Position numbers and translations under genes: made by a program. The notes beneath the pieces are model-generated. The model was not told the DNA's origin. It searched no databases and worked only from the letters and a program-made list of their open reading frames with translations. DNA of 64,000 bases from Pseudoruegeria sp. SK021 (GTDB lineage: Bacteria > Pseudomonadota > Alphaproteobacteria > Rhodobacterales > Rhodobacteraceae), in NCBI RefSeq assembly GCF_002119405.1, contig NZ_MTBG01000004.1, positions 1-64,000 of the forward strand, given 5' to 3'. Position 1 is the stretch's first letter. Each line of letters opens with the position of its first letter. Positions 40,993 through 50,107 of this stretch are shown here, in pieces.

Positions 40993-43362
40993 TCAGACGG
41001 TCCGGGTATAGACCAGCCCCATGGAATCCCGAAGGACGATGGGGCCGCCAGTATAATCCTCACCAATTTCCGGGGTCTGAAGCGCCAAGCTCCAGCCCGG
41101 ACCCGCCAGACCCGGAATATCCAGCGCGAAGGGGTCAAATTCCTCGGTGGCTTTGCCTTCCATGTGCAAGACGGAAAAGACCTGCTCGCCGTCCGGTCCA
41201 TGGCGCAGCGATGCAAAGACCGTCCGCCCGTCAATTGGCCGCAAATAATCGAAGTGATCTTTCGGGCCATAGTTTTCGGACAGCCATGGCCGGGCGCGCC
41301 GGAAATTGCGCAAAGCCAAGGCATAGGCCGTGCGTTTTGGATCAAGCGAGGACAGCGACCATGCGACGTTGCAATAATCGTGCATGTCACACATCCAAGC
41401 CCGGGCAATTTCCTTAAGGTTCTCGACCGTGAATACCGCGGGACCGGCCAAATCGGGTTCGGCTTGATTTAGCAATCGGACGATCTCGTTCAGGTCGTAT
41501 TCTGTCACTTCGACCAGCGCGGGCAGAAAGTCGAAAAACCGGGCCAGATCCTCGCGGGTTTCAAACCCCAAGGCCTTGAGGCGATGAAAGTTCGAAGCCA
41601 CAGAATAGCTATAGCCATCGACCTGCCACTTCAGGCTGATCGCCTCTTCCGCCACCACTTTGACCCCATAAAGATCATCCTGATTGCGCATAAAGCCCCA
41701 ACTGGTGCGTGATGTGGCGTTCAGGAAATCCATCGGCACGCCCGGCAGGGCAATATAGGTCAAGGTGTGGACCACCGGATTGTCATAAGCCTTGTCGAGG
41801 ATCTCCATCTTCGACTGGCCCAGCCGGGTGTTGATGTTCATTTTCGGGCTGACTTGGGTGCCGCGCCGTAAGGTGTCATGGTTCGAGGTGCCAGAGATCC
41901 AGTGCGATCCGACCTCAAGAATTTCTTGAATGCGCCAGAATTTTGACAGCCAGAAGGTATAGAGAAAGGGTGTATTATGGGCGAAAGTCAGCGGTCCCCA
42001 CTGGAACACATCGTCGTCGCGCTGATTTTCGATGACCGCCCGATAGGTCGAACTTAGCTCCCAATCCTCGTCTGGCCAGGGCCGACCATCCTCGAAGATG
42101 AACCATGGCCGATAGGCGGTGCCGGCCACGTCTTGCACAAGATCGGCCATGGATTGCAGAAATTCGTCGTCGTGCTTTAATTCTTGCTCGGCCGCATCCC
42201 ACCATTTGAAATCCTGCGCGCCGTCGACCCGGACGCCATCGGCCCCGAAGTTGACCTTGCGGCGCTGCATTTCCAGCAGGATCGACCGCACCGTCGGGTT
42301 TTGATAATCGAGGTTCTGGCCGTACATGTTCGGCCCGGCAAAAAAGTGCCGATTCAGCGCCCTGATCCCCTGATTGTCGGCATGGCCAAACACCATATCC
42401 AGCACCAGCTTCTTCGGGCCCGTCGGGAAATTGTGCAATACCGCAGCGAAATCGACTAACTCGTCCGGGCGGCCCGTCTCTAGCAGAACGGGATTGACGG
42501 CAGCAGTGCCGGAAATCACGATGTCATAGCCCCAGTTCAGCGTATCGGGCCGCGACAAATGCACGGTCGCGGTGGTGTCGGACAGGGTGCCGTCCTGCCA
42601 GAAATCAGGGCCACTTTCATAGACTGTCGTGGGTTCGACCGGTAACAACTGCACCGCGTCGTAGCCTAGAAAGATCTGGTCTGCTGGCTCCAAGGCCAGA
42701 TTATTGGCAACCCGGTCGCTTAAACGTTCGTAATAGCGGGTCAGGCTGGCCAACGTGCCACCCGCAGTGGCAGTGGGAATGTGAATTTGCAAGATGTTGC
42801 TGGGCGGGCCAAATTTGTGCGGTGCCTCGGCCTTGAGCTGTTGGAAATAGGCCGCATCGCCGCGCACCGCCTGCATCTGCGCGATGTCATACAGTTCAGC
42901 CGGAGCAAGCGCCCCGAACGGCAGTGACGCGGCCAGCGGATCCAAAATGCGATGCCAGACGTCATCTGCGTCCCGCCAAGTGAGGGCATAGAAGTCGCCA
43001 ACTTGGGCGCGGGTGCCGGCGCGCATTCCGCGCACAACCGCGAAGCAATAGGCCTCATAGCGTTCGACGGGCACCAGTACCCGGTCGAAGGTGATCTCTT
43101 GATGAGTGCGGGTCAGGTCCAGCCCCCCATCTGCGGACAGAATTTCAAGGAAAACATCGCCGTCCGGCACATGGTAGTCGAGCAGTTCTGGCGTCCAGAA
43201 GCCAAAGATGGCGGCATCGTCTTTGACCTGACCTCCAAGATGGCGGGCAATTAGTTGCTCGGCGTCCAGCGCCGTACGGGCGGTGTGATGATGCCTGCGG
43301 CACTCTTCTGTCAACGTTAGCGCTGCGTCCAGATCGATGTTAATTCGCTCGCTCAGGGTCAT
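40993..43362 (-). CDS. GH13-family enzyme, glucosylglycerol hydrolase-like
   Basis: Starting at 43362 (MTLSERINIDLDAALTLTEE, AGAAGGA upstream) gives 789 aa without a signal peptide. The GH13 catalytic regions are all present: VLDMVFGHAD (region I), GADGVRVDGA with the nucleophile Asp, WFIFEDGRPW with the acid/base Glu, and SGTSNHDTLRR (region IV). A long N-terminal part (about 1-200) is not typical of amylases and, with ILQIHIPTATAGGTLASLT, resembles proteins labelled glucosylglycerol hydrolase. It lies 208 nt after opgH on the same strand, where Rhodobacter sphaeroides has opgC. It may turn over a compatible solute or act on the glucan; substrate not proven. Confidence 0.72.
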   Translation of the reverse strand: MTLSERINIDLDAALTLTEECRRHHHTARTALDAEQLIARHLGGQVKDDAAIFGFWTPELLDYHVPDGDVFLEILSADGGLDLTRTHQEITFDRVLVPVERYEAYCFAVVRGMRAGTRAQVGDFYALTWRDADDVWHRILDPLAASLPFGALAPAELYDIAQMQAVRGDAAYFQQLKAEAPHKFGPPSNILQIHIPTATAGGTLASLTRYYERLSDRVANNLALEPADQIFLGYDAVQLLPVEPTTVYESGPDFWQDGTLSDTTATVHLSRPDTLNWGYDIVISGTAAVNPVLLETGRPDELVDFAAVLHNFPTGPKKLVLDMVFGHADNQGIRALNRHFFAGPNMYGQNLDYQNPTVRSILLEMQRRKVNFGADGVRVDGAQDFKWWDAAEQELKHDDEFLQSMADLVQDVAGTAYRPWFIFEDGRPWPDEDWELSSTYRAVIENQRDDDVFQWGPLTFAHNTPFLYTFWLSKFWRIQEILEVGSHWISGTSNHDTLRRGTQVSPKMNINTRLGQSKMEILDKAYDNPVVHTLTYIALPGVPMDFLNATSRTSWGFMRNQDDLYGVKVVAEEAISLKWQVDGYSYSVASNFHRLKALGFETREDLARFFDFLPALVEVTEYDLNEIVRLLNQAEPDLAGPAVFTVENLKEIARAWMCDMHDYCNVAWSLSSLDPKRTAYALALRNFRRARPWLSENYGPKDHFDYLRPIDGRTVFASLRHGPDGEQVFSVLHMEGKATEEFDPFALDIPGLAGPGWSLALQTPEIGEDYTGGPIVLRDSMGLVYTRTV

Positions 43363-43410
43363 GATGGTCCTTCTCACCGACGCAACTCGGGATCTGCGCC
43401 ATTGCGATTT

Positions 43411-43478
43411 GCCGGTCAGGCCGTAGCCAGACCATGCTCAGTCTGCGCCGACGCCGGAACAGCGCTGGCCTGATCGGC
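43411..43478 (-). repeat. Long-armed inverted repeat between opgH and GH13 gene
   Basis: GCCGGTCAGGCC (43411-43422) and GGCCTGATCGGC (43467-43478) are complementary at 11 of 12 positions with 44 nt between. On the minus-strand transcript this would fold into a large stem-loop just before the GH13 gene, either ending the opg message or forming its leader. Confidence 0.45.
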
Positions 43479-43570
43479 AGTCTGCCACGATCCTAACGTG
43501 ATTGTCCCAAGCGGTGCCACCCCGTGTGGTCAGGTTTTGCCGCTTAATCGCGACGCGGGGCCGTTGCGGA

Positions 43571-45379
43571 TCAGGCGGGATTTCGGTTGGCCGCCAGCGG
43601 CAGCTCGTCAGTCCCCAGCAGGCTGGACAGTGAGTCTTCCGTCTGGCGCCATGCCTCCAGAATATCGGTTTGGGTTTTCAGGATCGGGCTCGGCGATTTT
43701 TCTGCCGGTGTCAGGAATAGCGAGGTCGCCAGTGGCCGTGAGGACCATACGATCAGGACGGGCGCAAGAATCATCGGCAGCGTCACCGGCAAAAGCCATG
43801 GCACAAGCGATGGGGCCATGAAATAGGCGGCGCCGAGTCCGGCAAGGCCGAAGCTGACGATCCAATAACTGGCGGCCCATCCGGTCGCATAGGTCAGGCT
43901 GCCATCGCCGCGGTTGTTGGTCGGCCAGCCGCCGTCGCTGCCCCGCAGCACTTGCAGGACCGACCGGGTCTGAAACACCAACAGAACCGGTGCGGTGACA
44001 CTGGACAGCAACAGCTCGGCCAATGTCGATCTCAGTGTCTGGCGCCAGCAGCCAAAGCCGTCGGCCCGTCCACGCAGGATCGCATCGACGGCCACCAGCA
44101 GTTTTGGCAGGATCAGCAAACCAATAATGCCCACTAGCAAGGCGATCGCTGTCGAAGTTTCATAACTGGGGAAGATTGGAAACCGCCAGTCTTCAACCGG
44201 AAAGTAATCCGGGGGCGGGGTGAAGGCCGGGGCCGTGATGCTGGCGGCCAGAAAGCCAAGCCAAAACAGCGGCGCGATATAGGCGAAGATGCCCTGCACA
44301 AAGACGAACCTGCTCCAAGGTTTCAGTCCGGGCGCCAGCAGCAGTCGGGTGTGTTGCAAATTGCCTTGGCACCAACGGCGGTCCCGTTTGGCGTGATCGA
44401 GGATATTTTCCGGGCCTTCCTCATAAGAGCCTTCCAAATCCACATCGAGGCGCACCTGCCACCCTGCGCGGGCCAACAGTGCGGCTTCGACGTAATCATG
44501 GCTCATAATGTGACCGCCGAAAGGCGGGCGTCCGGACAGTTCAGGCAAACCGCAGCTTTCGACAAAGGCCCGAACCCGCACCATGGCGTTATGGCCCCAG
44601 AATGGCCCGGTGCGACCCTGCATCAGGCCTAGGCCGCGGGCGAACACCGGTGAGTTGAAGCTGGCGGCGAATTGCATGGCGCGTCCGAAAATGGTGCGGG
44701 CACGGATCACCTTTGGCAGCGACTGGAGCAATCCAAGTGTCGGATCGGCGTCCATTCTGCGAACCATCTCAAGGATGGTCTCACCTTCCATCAAGCTGTC
44801 GGCATCCAAGATCAAAGCGTAATCATAGGCGCCGCCAGAGCGCTTGAAGAAATCTTCGATATTGCCCGCCTTACGACCACTATTGTCGCTGCGGCGTCGG
44901 TAGAAGATTTTGCCTTCCCCATCACATTCCCGCAGCAGGCGCAGGAACCAGACCCGCTCTAGTTTGGCGATGTCTTCGTTCCGCGTGTCCGACAGGATTG
45001 CGAAATGCACCGCCTTGCCGTCAGGCCCGCATGCAGACAGCGATTTCTCCATCGCTGCGATGCGCGAAAAGGTGGTGACCGGTTCTTCATTATAGACCGG
45101 AACCAGCACGACCGTGCGGCCCTGAGTCCGCGCATCGCTATGCTGCGGCTCCACCGGGCCACCGACCAGTCCCAAAAGGGCCAGTGAGGCCCCCCAAGCC
45201 AGCCACCACGTCGAGACGAGGATCAACAGGCTGCGGACGATGTCAAAGGCATCAATGCCGTTGGCGGCATCGATCTGAACAAAAATCAGGCAGGCAGTGA
45301 CGGCCGCACTGAAGCTGACCGCCAAAGCGACTTGCCGAGCGAGCGTTGCCACCCGCTCCTGCCTGTTTTGTGTCGCCAT
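43571..45379 (-). CDS. opgH: Glucan biosynthesis glucosyltransferase OpgH
   Basis: The 602-aa integral membrane protein has a GT2 glycosyltransferase domain between transmembrane segments. The start region has spans at about 18-38 and 45-70, the catalytic domain at about 85-310 includes TVVLVPVYNEEP, LILDADSLMEG and MSHDYVEAALL, and the QxxRW-type motif reads RDRRWCQGNLQH. Further spans follow to about 535. OpgH polymerises UDP-glucose into beta-1,2-glucan and passes it across the inner membrane. An in-frame TTG at 45382 directly precedes the ATG. The gene starts 3 nt after the small ORF, so it is coupled to it. Confidence 0.92.
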   Translation of the reverse strand: MATQNRQERVATLARQVALAVSFSAAVTACLIFVQIDAANGIDAFDIVRSLLILVSTWWLAWGASLALLGLVGGPVEPQHSDARTQGRTVVLVPVYNEEPVTTFSRIAAMEKSLSACGPDGKAVHFAILSDTRNEDIAKLERVWFLRLLRECDGEGKIFYRRRSDNSGRKAGNIEDFFKRSGGAYDYALILDADSLMEGETILEMVRRMDADPTLGLLQSLPKVIRARTIFGRAMQFAASFNSPVFARGLGLMQGRTGPFWGHNAMVRVRAFVESCGLPELSGRPPFGGHIMSHDYVEAALLARAGWQVRLDVDLEGSYEEGPENILDHAKRDRRWCQGNLQHTRLLLAPGLKPWSRFVFVQGIFAYIAPLFWLGFLAASITAPAFTPPPDYFPVEDWRFPIFPSYETSTAIALLVGIIGLLILPKLLVAVDAILRGRADGFGCWRQTLRSTLAELLLSSVTAPVLLVFQTRSVLQVLRGSDGGWPTNNRGDGSLTYATGWAASYWIVSFGLAGLGAAYFMAPSLVPWLLPVTLPMILAPVLIVWSSRPLATSLFLTPAEKSPSPILKTQTDILEAWRQTEDSLSSLLGTDELPLAANRNPA

Positions 45380-45382
45380 CAA

Positions 45383-45565
45383 TCAGTGGCCGGCGGAGAC
45401 TTGTTTCGGTCCAAAAAGATGGGCAATCCGCCGAAAGACGGTGCCGCGAAGGTCCGATTCAATCACTTGCTTGGGCATTGGAAGCGGCGCATCAGGCAGC
45501 GTTCCCATGCTGACAATCGTCAGGTCAATTGCGTCGTCGGAGGATAGATACAGTTCATGCTTCAT
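45383..45565 (-). CDS. opgI: Small protein in the opgI position between opgG and opgH
   Basis: The 60-aa product (MKHELYLSSDDAIDLTIV...) starts with an ATG overlapping the opgG TGA (ATGA) and ends 3 nt before the opgH start, so it is translationally coupled to both and is very likely real. It is soluble, with no signal peptide or clear membrane segment, an acidic first part and a basic second part (ESDLRGTVFRRIAHLFGPKQ). A short gene between opgG and opgH was described as opgI in Rhodobacter sphaeroides; I name it by position and cannot confirm sequence identity. A small cytoplasmic regulator or chaperone of OpgH would fit. Confidence 0.75.
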   Translation of the reverse strand: MKHELYLSSDDAIDLTIVSMGTLPDAPLPMPKQVIESDLRGTVFRRIAHLFGPKQVSAGH

Positions 45566-47154
45566 TCGTTGACCCATTGGTATAGCCACGTTTCACTCAA
45601 TTTCCTGCCATAACCTGCGAGATGGGCGCTTAGTTCCACAGTCGTGCCCGCCGGTGCTGCAATGTCCAGCACGAGGCGCCAAAGATCCGTTCCCGCAATC
45701 GGATCAAGTGTGGTTGTAACAACTTCGCCATTTGCGGCCGTGACGACCGCTTGGATTTCATCAGAGGCTGGCATCTCGCTCAGAATTCCGCCTTTGAAAT
45801 CAATGACAAACTTTTGGTGGCCGGTGGTGTTGGCGACGCCAGATACCCCGCCCAGCCCCGACCGCGTCTCATCGACATAGGCCAAGGTGCCGTTCGCATC
45901 TGGGGACAGATCGCCCCAGATTAGCCGATAAGAAAATTCGCGCTCGTCCCCGGCTTTGACGGTGCCCTCGACCTGCCAAAAGGCGACAATGTTGTCGTTC
46001 ACTTCCAGATCGGTCGGGATTTCGACCAGTCGGACCGAACCGGCACCCCAATCCCCGAGCGGTTCCACCGCAAGCGACGGACGCCGTTCAAAATTCGATT
46101 CCAGATCTTGGTATTTGTCGAATGTGCGATCACGCTGCATCAGACCGAATTCGCGCGGCGTTTGTTCCGTGAAGAAGGAATTGGCCAGATGGGTCGGATT
46201 GTTCAGCGGCCGCCACAATTCATCACCATTCGCGCGGACGATGCGCAAGCCTTCGCTGTCATGAACGCTAGGCCGATAATCGTCAAAGCGGTGGTGAACC
46301 CCGTCGGAAAACAAGAACATCGAGGTCAGCGGCGCAACCCCCAGCTGTTCCACATCCTTGCGGAAGAACAGGCGCGCCGTCACGTCCATGATGGTATTGG
46401 TCCCGGGAGTGATCACAAACCGATACGCGCCGGTCAACGAGGGGCTTTCCAGCGCGGCATAGACCAGCACGGTTTGGCTCCCGTCGGCGGGGCGTTCCAG
46501 ATAGAACTCGGTGAACAGCGGGAATTCTTCGCCTGCGGGGCTGGCCGTGTTGATCGACAGGCCACGCGCACTCATGCCGTAGGCGCTGTCGCGACCCAAG
46601 GCGCGGAAATAGCTGGCGCCAACAAACGCGACCACTTCGTCAAAAATATCAGGACGGTTCAACGGCGTGTTCAGGCGGAAACCGGCCACACCGGGCAGGG
46701 CAAAATGCTCGGGCACCCGGTCGGCCAGCGTGTTGCGATATTCAAAATCGTCGGTCGAAAACAGCATTTCCTGCGCGGTGCCGTCGGTCACTTCGAAGAG
46801 GCGAACAGGGGCGCCAAAGAGCCAGCCCATGTGAAAGGCCTGCACGGTGAAAAATCCAGTGTCCCGCCACGGCGCGCTGTCTTCGCGGAACCGGATTTGG
46901 CGGTAATCGTCATAGTTCAATTCCGCCAAGAACCCGTCCGGCGGGGTCGCTTCTGTCCAAGGCGTGTCCCGGCGCAGGCGCATTTGGTCGGTCAGGGTGT
47001 CGAACGAGAAGGGGGCCACTTCGGGGGCGATGTCAGACGCATCTTGGGCCCCAAGGACAGAGGGGAAAGCTGCGGCGAACACCGCAGCAGACACGGCTGA
47101 GCCAAGCAATTGGCGGCGATGAATTAAGGAAGTGGCGGCGCGAGTAGTCGACAT
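45562..47154 (-). CDS. opgG: Glucan biosynthesis protein OpgG
   Basis: Starting at 47154 (MSTTRAATSLIHRRQLLGSA) gives 530 aa with a Tat-like leader (HRRQLL) and cleavage near LGAQ. The body has OpgG/D features: LRRDTPWTEATPP, YDDYRQIRFREDSAPW, HMGWLFGAPVRLFEV and FFTEQTPREFGLMQRDRTFD, with RPSLAVEPLGDWGAGSVRL. OpgG/OpgD proteins make up glycoside hydrolase family GH186 and shape or release beta-1,2-glucan in the periplasm. It is the first gene of the opg operon. The Asp residues I would expect to be catalytic cannot be assigned without an alignment. Confidence 0.92.
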   Translation of the reverse strand: MSTTRAATSLIHRRQLLGSAVSAAVFAAAFPSVLGAQDASDIAPEVAPFSFDTLTDQMRLRRDTPWTEATPPDGFLAELNYDDYRQIRFREDSAPWRDTGFFTVQAFHMGWLFGAPVRLFEVTDGTAQEMLFSTDDFEYRNTLADRVPEHFALPGVAGFRLNTPLNRPDIFDEVVAFVGASYFRALGRDSAYGMSARGLSINTASPAGEEFPLFTEFYLERPADGSQTVLVYAALESPSLTGAYRFVITPGTNTIMDVTARLFFRKDVEQLGVAPLTSMFLFSDGVHHRFDDYRPSVHDSEGLRIVRANGDELWRPLNNPTHLANSFFTEQTPREFGLMQRDRTFDKYQDLESNFERRPSLAVEPLGDWGAGSVRLVEIPTDLEVNDNIVAFWQVEGTVKAGDEREFSYRLIWGDLSPDANGTLAYVDETRSGLGGVSGVANTTGHQKFVIDFKGGILSEMPASDEIQAVVTAANGEVVTTTLDPIAGTDLWRLVLDIAAPAGTTVELSAHLAGYGRKLSETWLYQWVNE

Positions 47155-47666
47155 CAGGCAAGGCTCCAATCGAGGTCCGGGACAGTACCGGGCGGCGGGC
47201 AGGGATGAGATATGTGTGCAATGCGGGCATATGCAAGATCCTCATCATCTCTCGTCATGATATGAGCAAGATGTCGCTGTTTTGTAACGCTTTGCGTCTG
47301 TTATTCGTGCAGTTTTCGGTCGGGGTCGATGGTTTCGATCCGTTGGTTGCACCCCTTTGAGATCCGGCATGGGGTCCGGCGATTCGGCACTGCAGCATTT
47401 TGGCGAAAATGGAATCGAAACGCGCCGGGCGGCGTAGGGTCCGGGTCTTCGAATAACCGTCCCCAAATCCAGTCTCTTGATGCGGCGCGACGTCCACTCT
47501 AAAAGCTGCCAATGTCAGTCGCATTCCGCACAACGCCCCGACCATGGTCGCCAAACCTGCGTGCATGCGCTGGTCGCGCCGCCGTGGAAACCGGGACGCG
47601 CCGTTCCCCTAAGCCGAAGCAGCATCGCGCCACCGTGGGCGGCGTCATGTCCTGCGGGGGCAGATC
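47155..47666. other. Divergent control region of opg operon and flippase-like gene
   Basis: This 512-nt gap has no credible gene. It contains a GCATATGC palindrome at about 47227 and an AT-richer zone near 47260-47310 that is the likely place of the opgG promoter. I see no osmoregulatory site that I can name. Confidence 0.45.
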
Positions 47667-48710
47667 ATGACCCAGCGCGACACCCCGATGTCGGCGCTTT
47701 CCGCGGCTGACGCGGCCAGTATGGACGCCCCCAGTATGACTGTGGCGGCTCCGTCCTCACCATCATCCCCAACCCAGCCCGCGCCGAAGCGATGGGCGCG
47801 TCTTGGCTGGGTCTTGCGGGTGGCAGTTCCGGTGGTGATGTTGCTGCTGTTTTGGTATTTCCTTGATGGGCCGGGCGTGGTGGCGCGCCTGGCCAGAGCA
47901 AACCCCTATTGGCTGTTGGCCGCGGCTGTGGCGACCAATGTCCAGATTGTCTTGCTGGCGAAGCGGTGGCAGTTGACCGCGGCGCAATTGGGCCAGAGCC
48001 TGACCACCGGCGCCGCCATTGCCGAGTACTATCTGGCACAGCTTTTGAACCAAGTTTTGCCGGGCGGCATGATCGGAGATGCCGGGCGCGCAATCCGAGC
48101 GCGGCACAGTGCGGATCTGTTGCGCGCCAGTCAGGCCGTGGTGGCCGAACGGATGGCGGGCCAAGCTGCACTGTTCACGGTGATGTTTTCGGCGTTCGGC
48201 ATTGCCTTTGTGCTGCCGGGCGGGGTGGCTTGGCCTTGGGTCATTGAAAAAAGCGCCCTCCTGCTGGCCGGGGGGTTGATCCTGATGGCTGGGATCTGGA
48301 TTTGGTGCCGCGCGATGATCCGTACCCGGCTTCCATGGCTGTCGAATTTTGCCGAAGCGATCCGACTGGGCCTGCTGTCACCCCGGGTCTGGCCACGCCA
48401 AGTCGTTCTAGGTGTGGTCATCGTTGCCTGTAATCTGGCCTCATTTGCGTTTTGCGCATTGGCGACGGGGACTGACTTGTCTCTGGAAGCCATTCTGACA
48501 TTGGGGCCGCTGATCATGACGGCAATGATCTTGCCTTTGTCCATTGGCGGCTGGGGTGTGCGCGAAGGGGCTGCTGCATTGGTGTTTCCGCTGGTTGGGG
48601 CATTGCCCGAGGCTGGCGTCGCGGCCAGTGTCGCCTTTGGTGTGGTCCTGCTGGTGTCCAGCCTTCCGGGAGTCTTGTGGCTGACCAAATCTGCCCATCC
48701 CGCCGCGTGA
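47667..48710 (+). CDS. Lysylphosphatidylglycerol-synthase-like flippase domain protein
   Basis: The 347-aa inner-membrane protein has a Ser/Pro-rich, probably disordered N-terminus of about 40 residues, then about eight membrane spans. Motifs of the UPF0104/TIGR00374 family are present: YYLAQLLNQVLPGGMIGDAGRA near 120-145 and MILPLSIGGWGVREGAAALV near 285. Such domains move lipid-linked or phospholipid substrates across the membrane. It is divergent from opgG, and a link to envelope glucan or lipid transport is possible but only by position. Confidence 0.82.
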   Translation: MTQRDTPMSALSAADAASMDAPSMTVAAPSSPSSPTQPAPKRWARLGWVLRVAVPVVMLLLFWYFLDGPGVVARLARANPYWLLAAAVATNVQIVLLAKRWQLTAAQLGQSLTTGAAIAEYYLAQLLNQVLPGGMIGDAGRAIRARHSADLLRASQAVVAERMAGQAALFTVMFSAFGIAFVLPGGVAWPWVIEKSALLLAGGLILMAGIWIWCRAMIRTRLPWLSNFAEAIRLGLLSPRVWPRQVVLGVVIVACNLASFAFCALATGTDLSLEAILTLGPLIMTAMILPLSIGGWGVREGAAALVFPLVGALPEAGVAASVAFGVVLLVSSLPGVLWLTKSAHPAA

Positions 48711-48820
48711 CAGGACCGACCTTTGCGCCCTGCCGTTGCCGGATGGCTTGACAGTGGCGTCGCGGGCCGCTGTGGTGGCGCAAGACTGTTCTGTTCCTGA
48801 CATTTGCGAGGCACTGCCCG

Positions 48821-49459
48821 ATGATCGATCTTTACACGTGGACGACGCCCAATGGCCGTAAGGTCTCTATCCTGCTGGAAGAACTTGGCGTCGATTATAC
48901 CGTGCATCCGATCGATATTGGCAAAGACGCGCAATTCGACCCGGCCTTCTTGAACATTTCTCCAAACAACAAGATCCCCGCCATCGTCGACCACGAGACC
49001 GGTGTCCAGATGATGGAATCCGGCGCGATCATGCTGTATCTCGCGAACAAATATGATCGGTTTCAATGCGCCGGATCGGAATATTGGCGCATGGTGGAAT
49101 GGGTGATGTGGCAGATGGGCGGGCTTGGGCCGATGTTGGGGCAGGTCCATCATTTCGTAAAATACAATGCCGGCAAGTCAGAATACGCCGAAACACGGTA
49201 CAGCAACGAGGCCAAGCGGCTGTATAAGGTGTTGGACACCCATCTGGCGACGCGGGATTTCATCGCTGGCGCGGATCGCGGCGAGTATAGCATTGCCGAT
49301 ATGGCGGCTTGGCCTTGGATTTCGCGGTTTGAGTGGCAGCAAATTGACCTGAATGCGTATCCCGCCGTCCGGGATTGGTATGTGCGCATCGCCGAACGCC
49401 CAGCGGTACAAGCGGGCTATCATGTGCCAAAATTCGTCTCGGATGTGCCAATGCCCTGA
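48821..49459 (+). CDS. Glutathione S-transferase family protein (YfcG-like)
   Basis: The 212-aa protein has an N-terminal thioredoxin-like domain with YTWTTPNGRKVSILLEELG (residues 5-23), where Thr-Pro-Asn-Gly marks the nu-class/YfcG group that uses Asn/Thr to contact glutathione. It has the SPNNKIPAIVD segment and a following MMESGAIMLYLA. The helical C-terminal domain contains the Asp N-cap in GEYSIADMAAWPW. The activity is probably disulfide-bond reductase or peroxidase in the cytoplasm. It stands alone between the flippase-like and DUF3302 genes. Confidence 0.9.
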   Translation: MIDLYTWTTPNGRKVSILLEELGVDYTVHPIDIGKDAQFDPAFLNISPNNKIPAIVDHETGVQMMESGAIMLYLANKYDRFQCAGSEYWRMVEWVMWQMGGLGPMLGQVHHFVKYNAGKSEYAETRYSNEAKRLYKVLDTHLATRDFIAGADRGEYSIADMAAWPWISRFEWQQIDLNAYPAVRDWYVRIAERPAVQAGYHVPKFVSDVPMP

Positions 49460-49462
49460 CGA

Positions 49463-49481
49463 ACCGGGCCAACCACCCGGT
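49463..49481 (+). terminator. Short stem-loop after the GST gene
   Basis: ACCGGG (49463-49468) pairs perfectly with CCCGGT (49476-49481) right after the stop codon. No T-run follows, so termination here would be weak. Confidence 0.35.
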
Positions 49482-49664
49482 CGGCACCAAGAGGCCATCA
49501 TCGCATTGAGGCGGCAAATCCTGCAAAATTGTTGCACAGAGGACCCATATTTCAGGCCGCCTTGCGCTTTATTGCACGCGCGGGGCGCTCAGGGTTGAGC
49601 GAGGCATTCCATCGGGTAACCTAAGGTCAAGTTGCATGCCTCCTTTAGCGAAAGGTTTTCGATT

Positions 49665-50048
49665 ATGACTGACCCGCAAAACATGTCGCTGCTCGGTCGG
49701 TCGTTTGACCACTACGATTTTCTGACATTTGGCGCTCTGATCTTGATGCTGGCCGCGGGTATGGCGGTGATCATGTTCCTCATGGGGCTTCCCGGTCGGA
49801 TCGCAAAAAAGCGCAACCATCCGCATGCGGAAGCTGTGAATATCATGGGCTGGATGGGGTTTCTGGCGGTGGTGCCGTGGGTCCACTCATTTATGTGGGC
49901 CTTCCATGACTCAATGACCGTTGATGTTCGCCGGTTTCCAAAGGAAGAGCGCGCCGCGATCCGCCGCGAAATGATCCGTCTCGGCAAGTCTCCGGCTGAA
50001 CTTGAAGCCTTTGATCAGGAAGCTACGACCGCAACGAAACCGGTCTGA
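49665..50048 (+). CDS. DUF3302 membrane protein (YiaW-like)
   Basis: Starting at 49665 (MTDPQNMSLLGRSFDHYDFL, AAAGG upstream) gives 127 aa. There are two membrane spans, about 20-42 and 60-80, joined by GLPGRIAKKRNHPHAEAVNIMGWMG, a DUF3302 hallmark. The tail ends in RREMIRLGKSPAELEAFDQE. In E. coli the related yiaW is paired with yiaV, an HlyD-type protein, and here an HlyD-type gene follows after 59 nt. The two are likely a functional pair in the inner membrane. Confidence 0.87.
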   Translation: MTDPQNMSLLGRSFDHYDFLTFGALILMLAAGMAVIMFLMGLPGRIAKKRNHPHAEAVNIMGWMGFLAVVPWVHSFMWAFHDSMTVDVRRFPKEERAAIRREMIRLGKSPAELEAFDQEATTATKPV

Positions 50049-50107
50049 TGCAGGTATCCATGTCCGCCCACGCTGCGATCGTCGAATAACGTCAGGAACC
50101 ATTCGTC

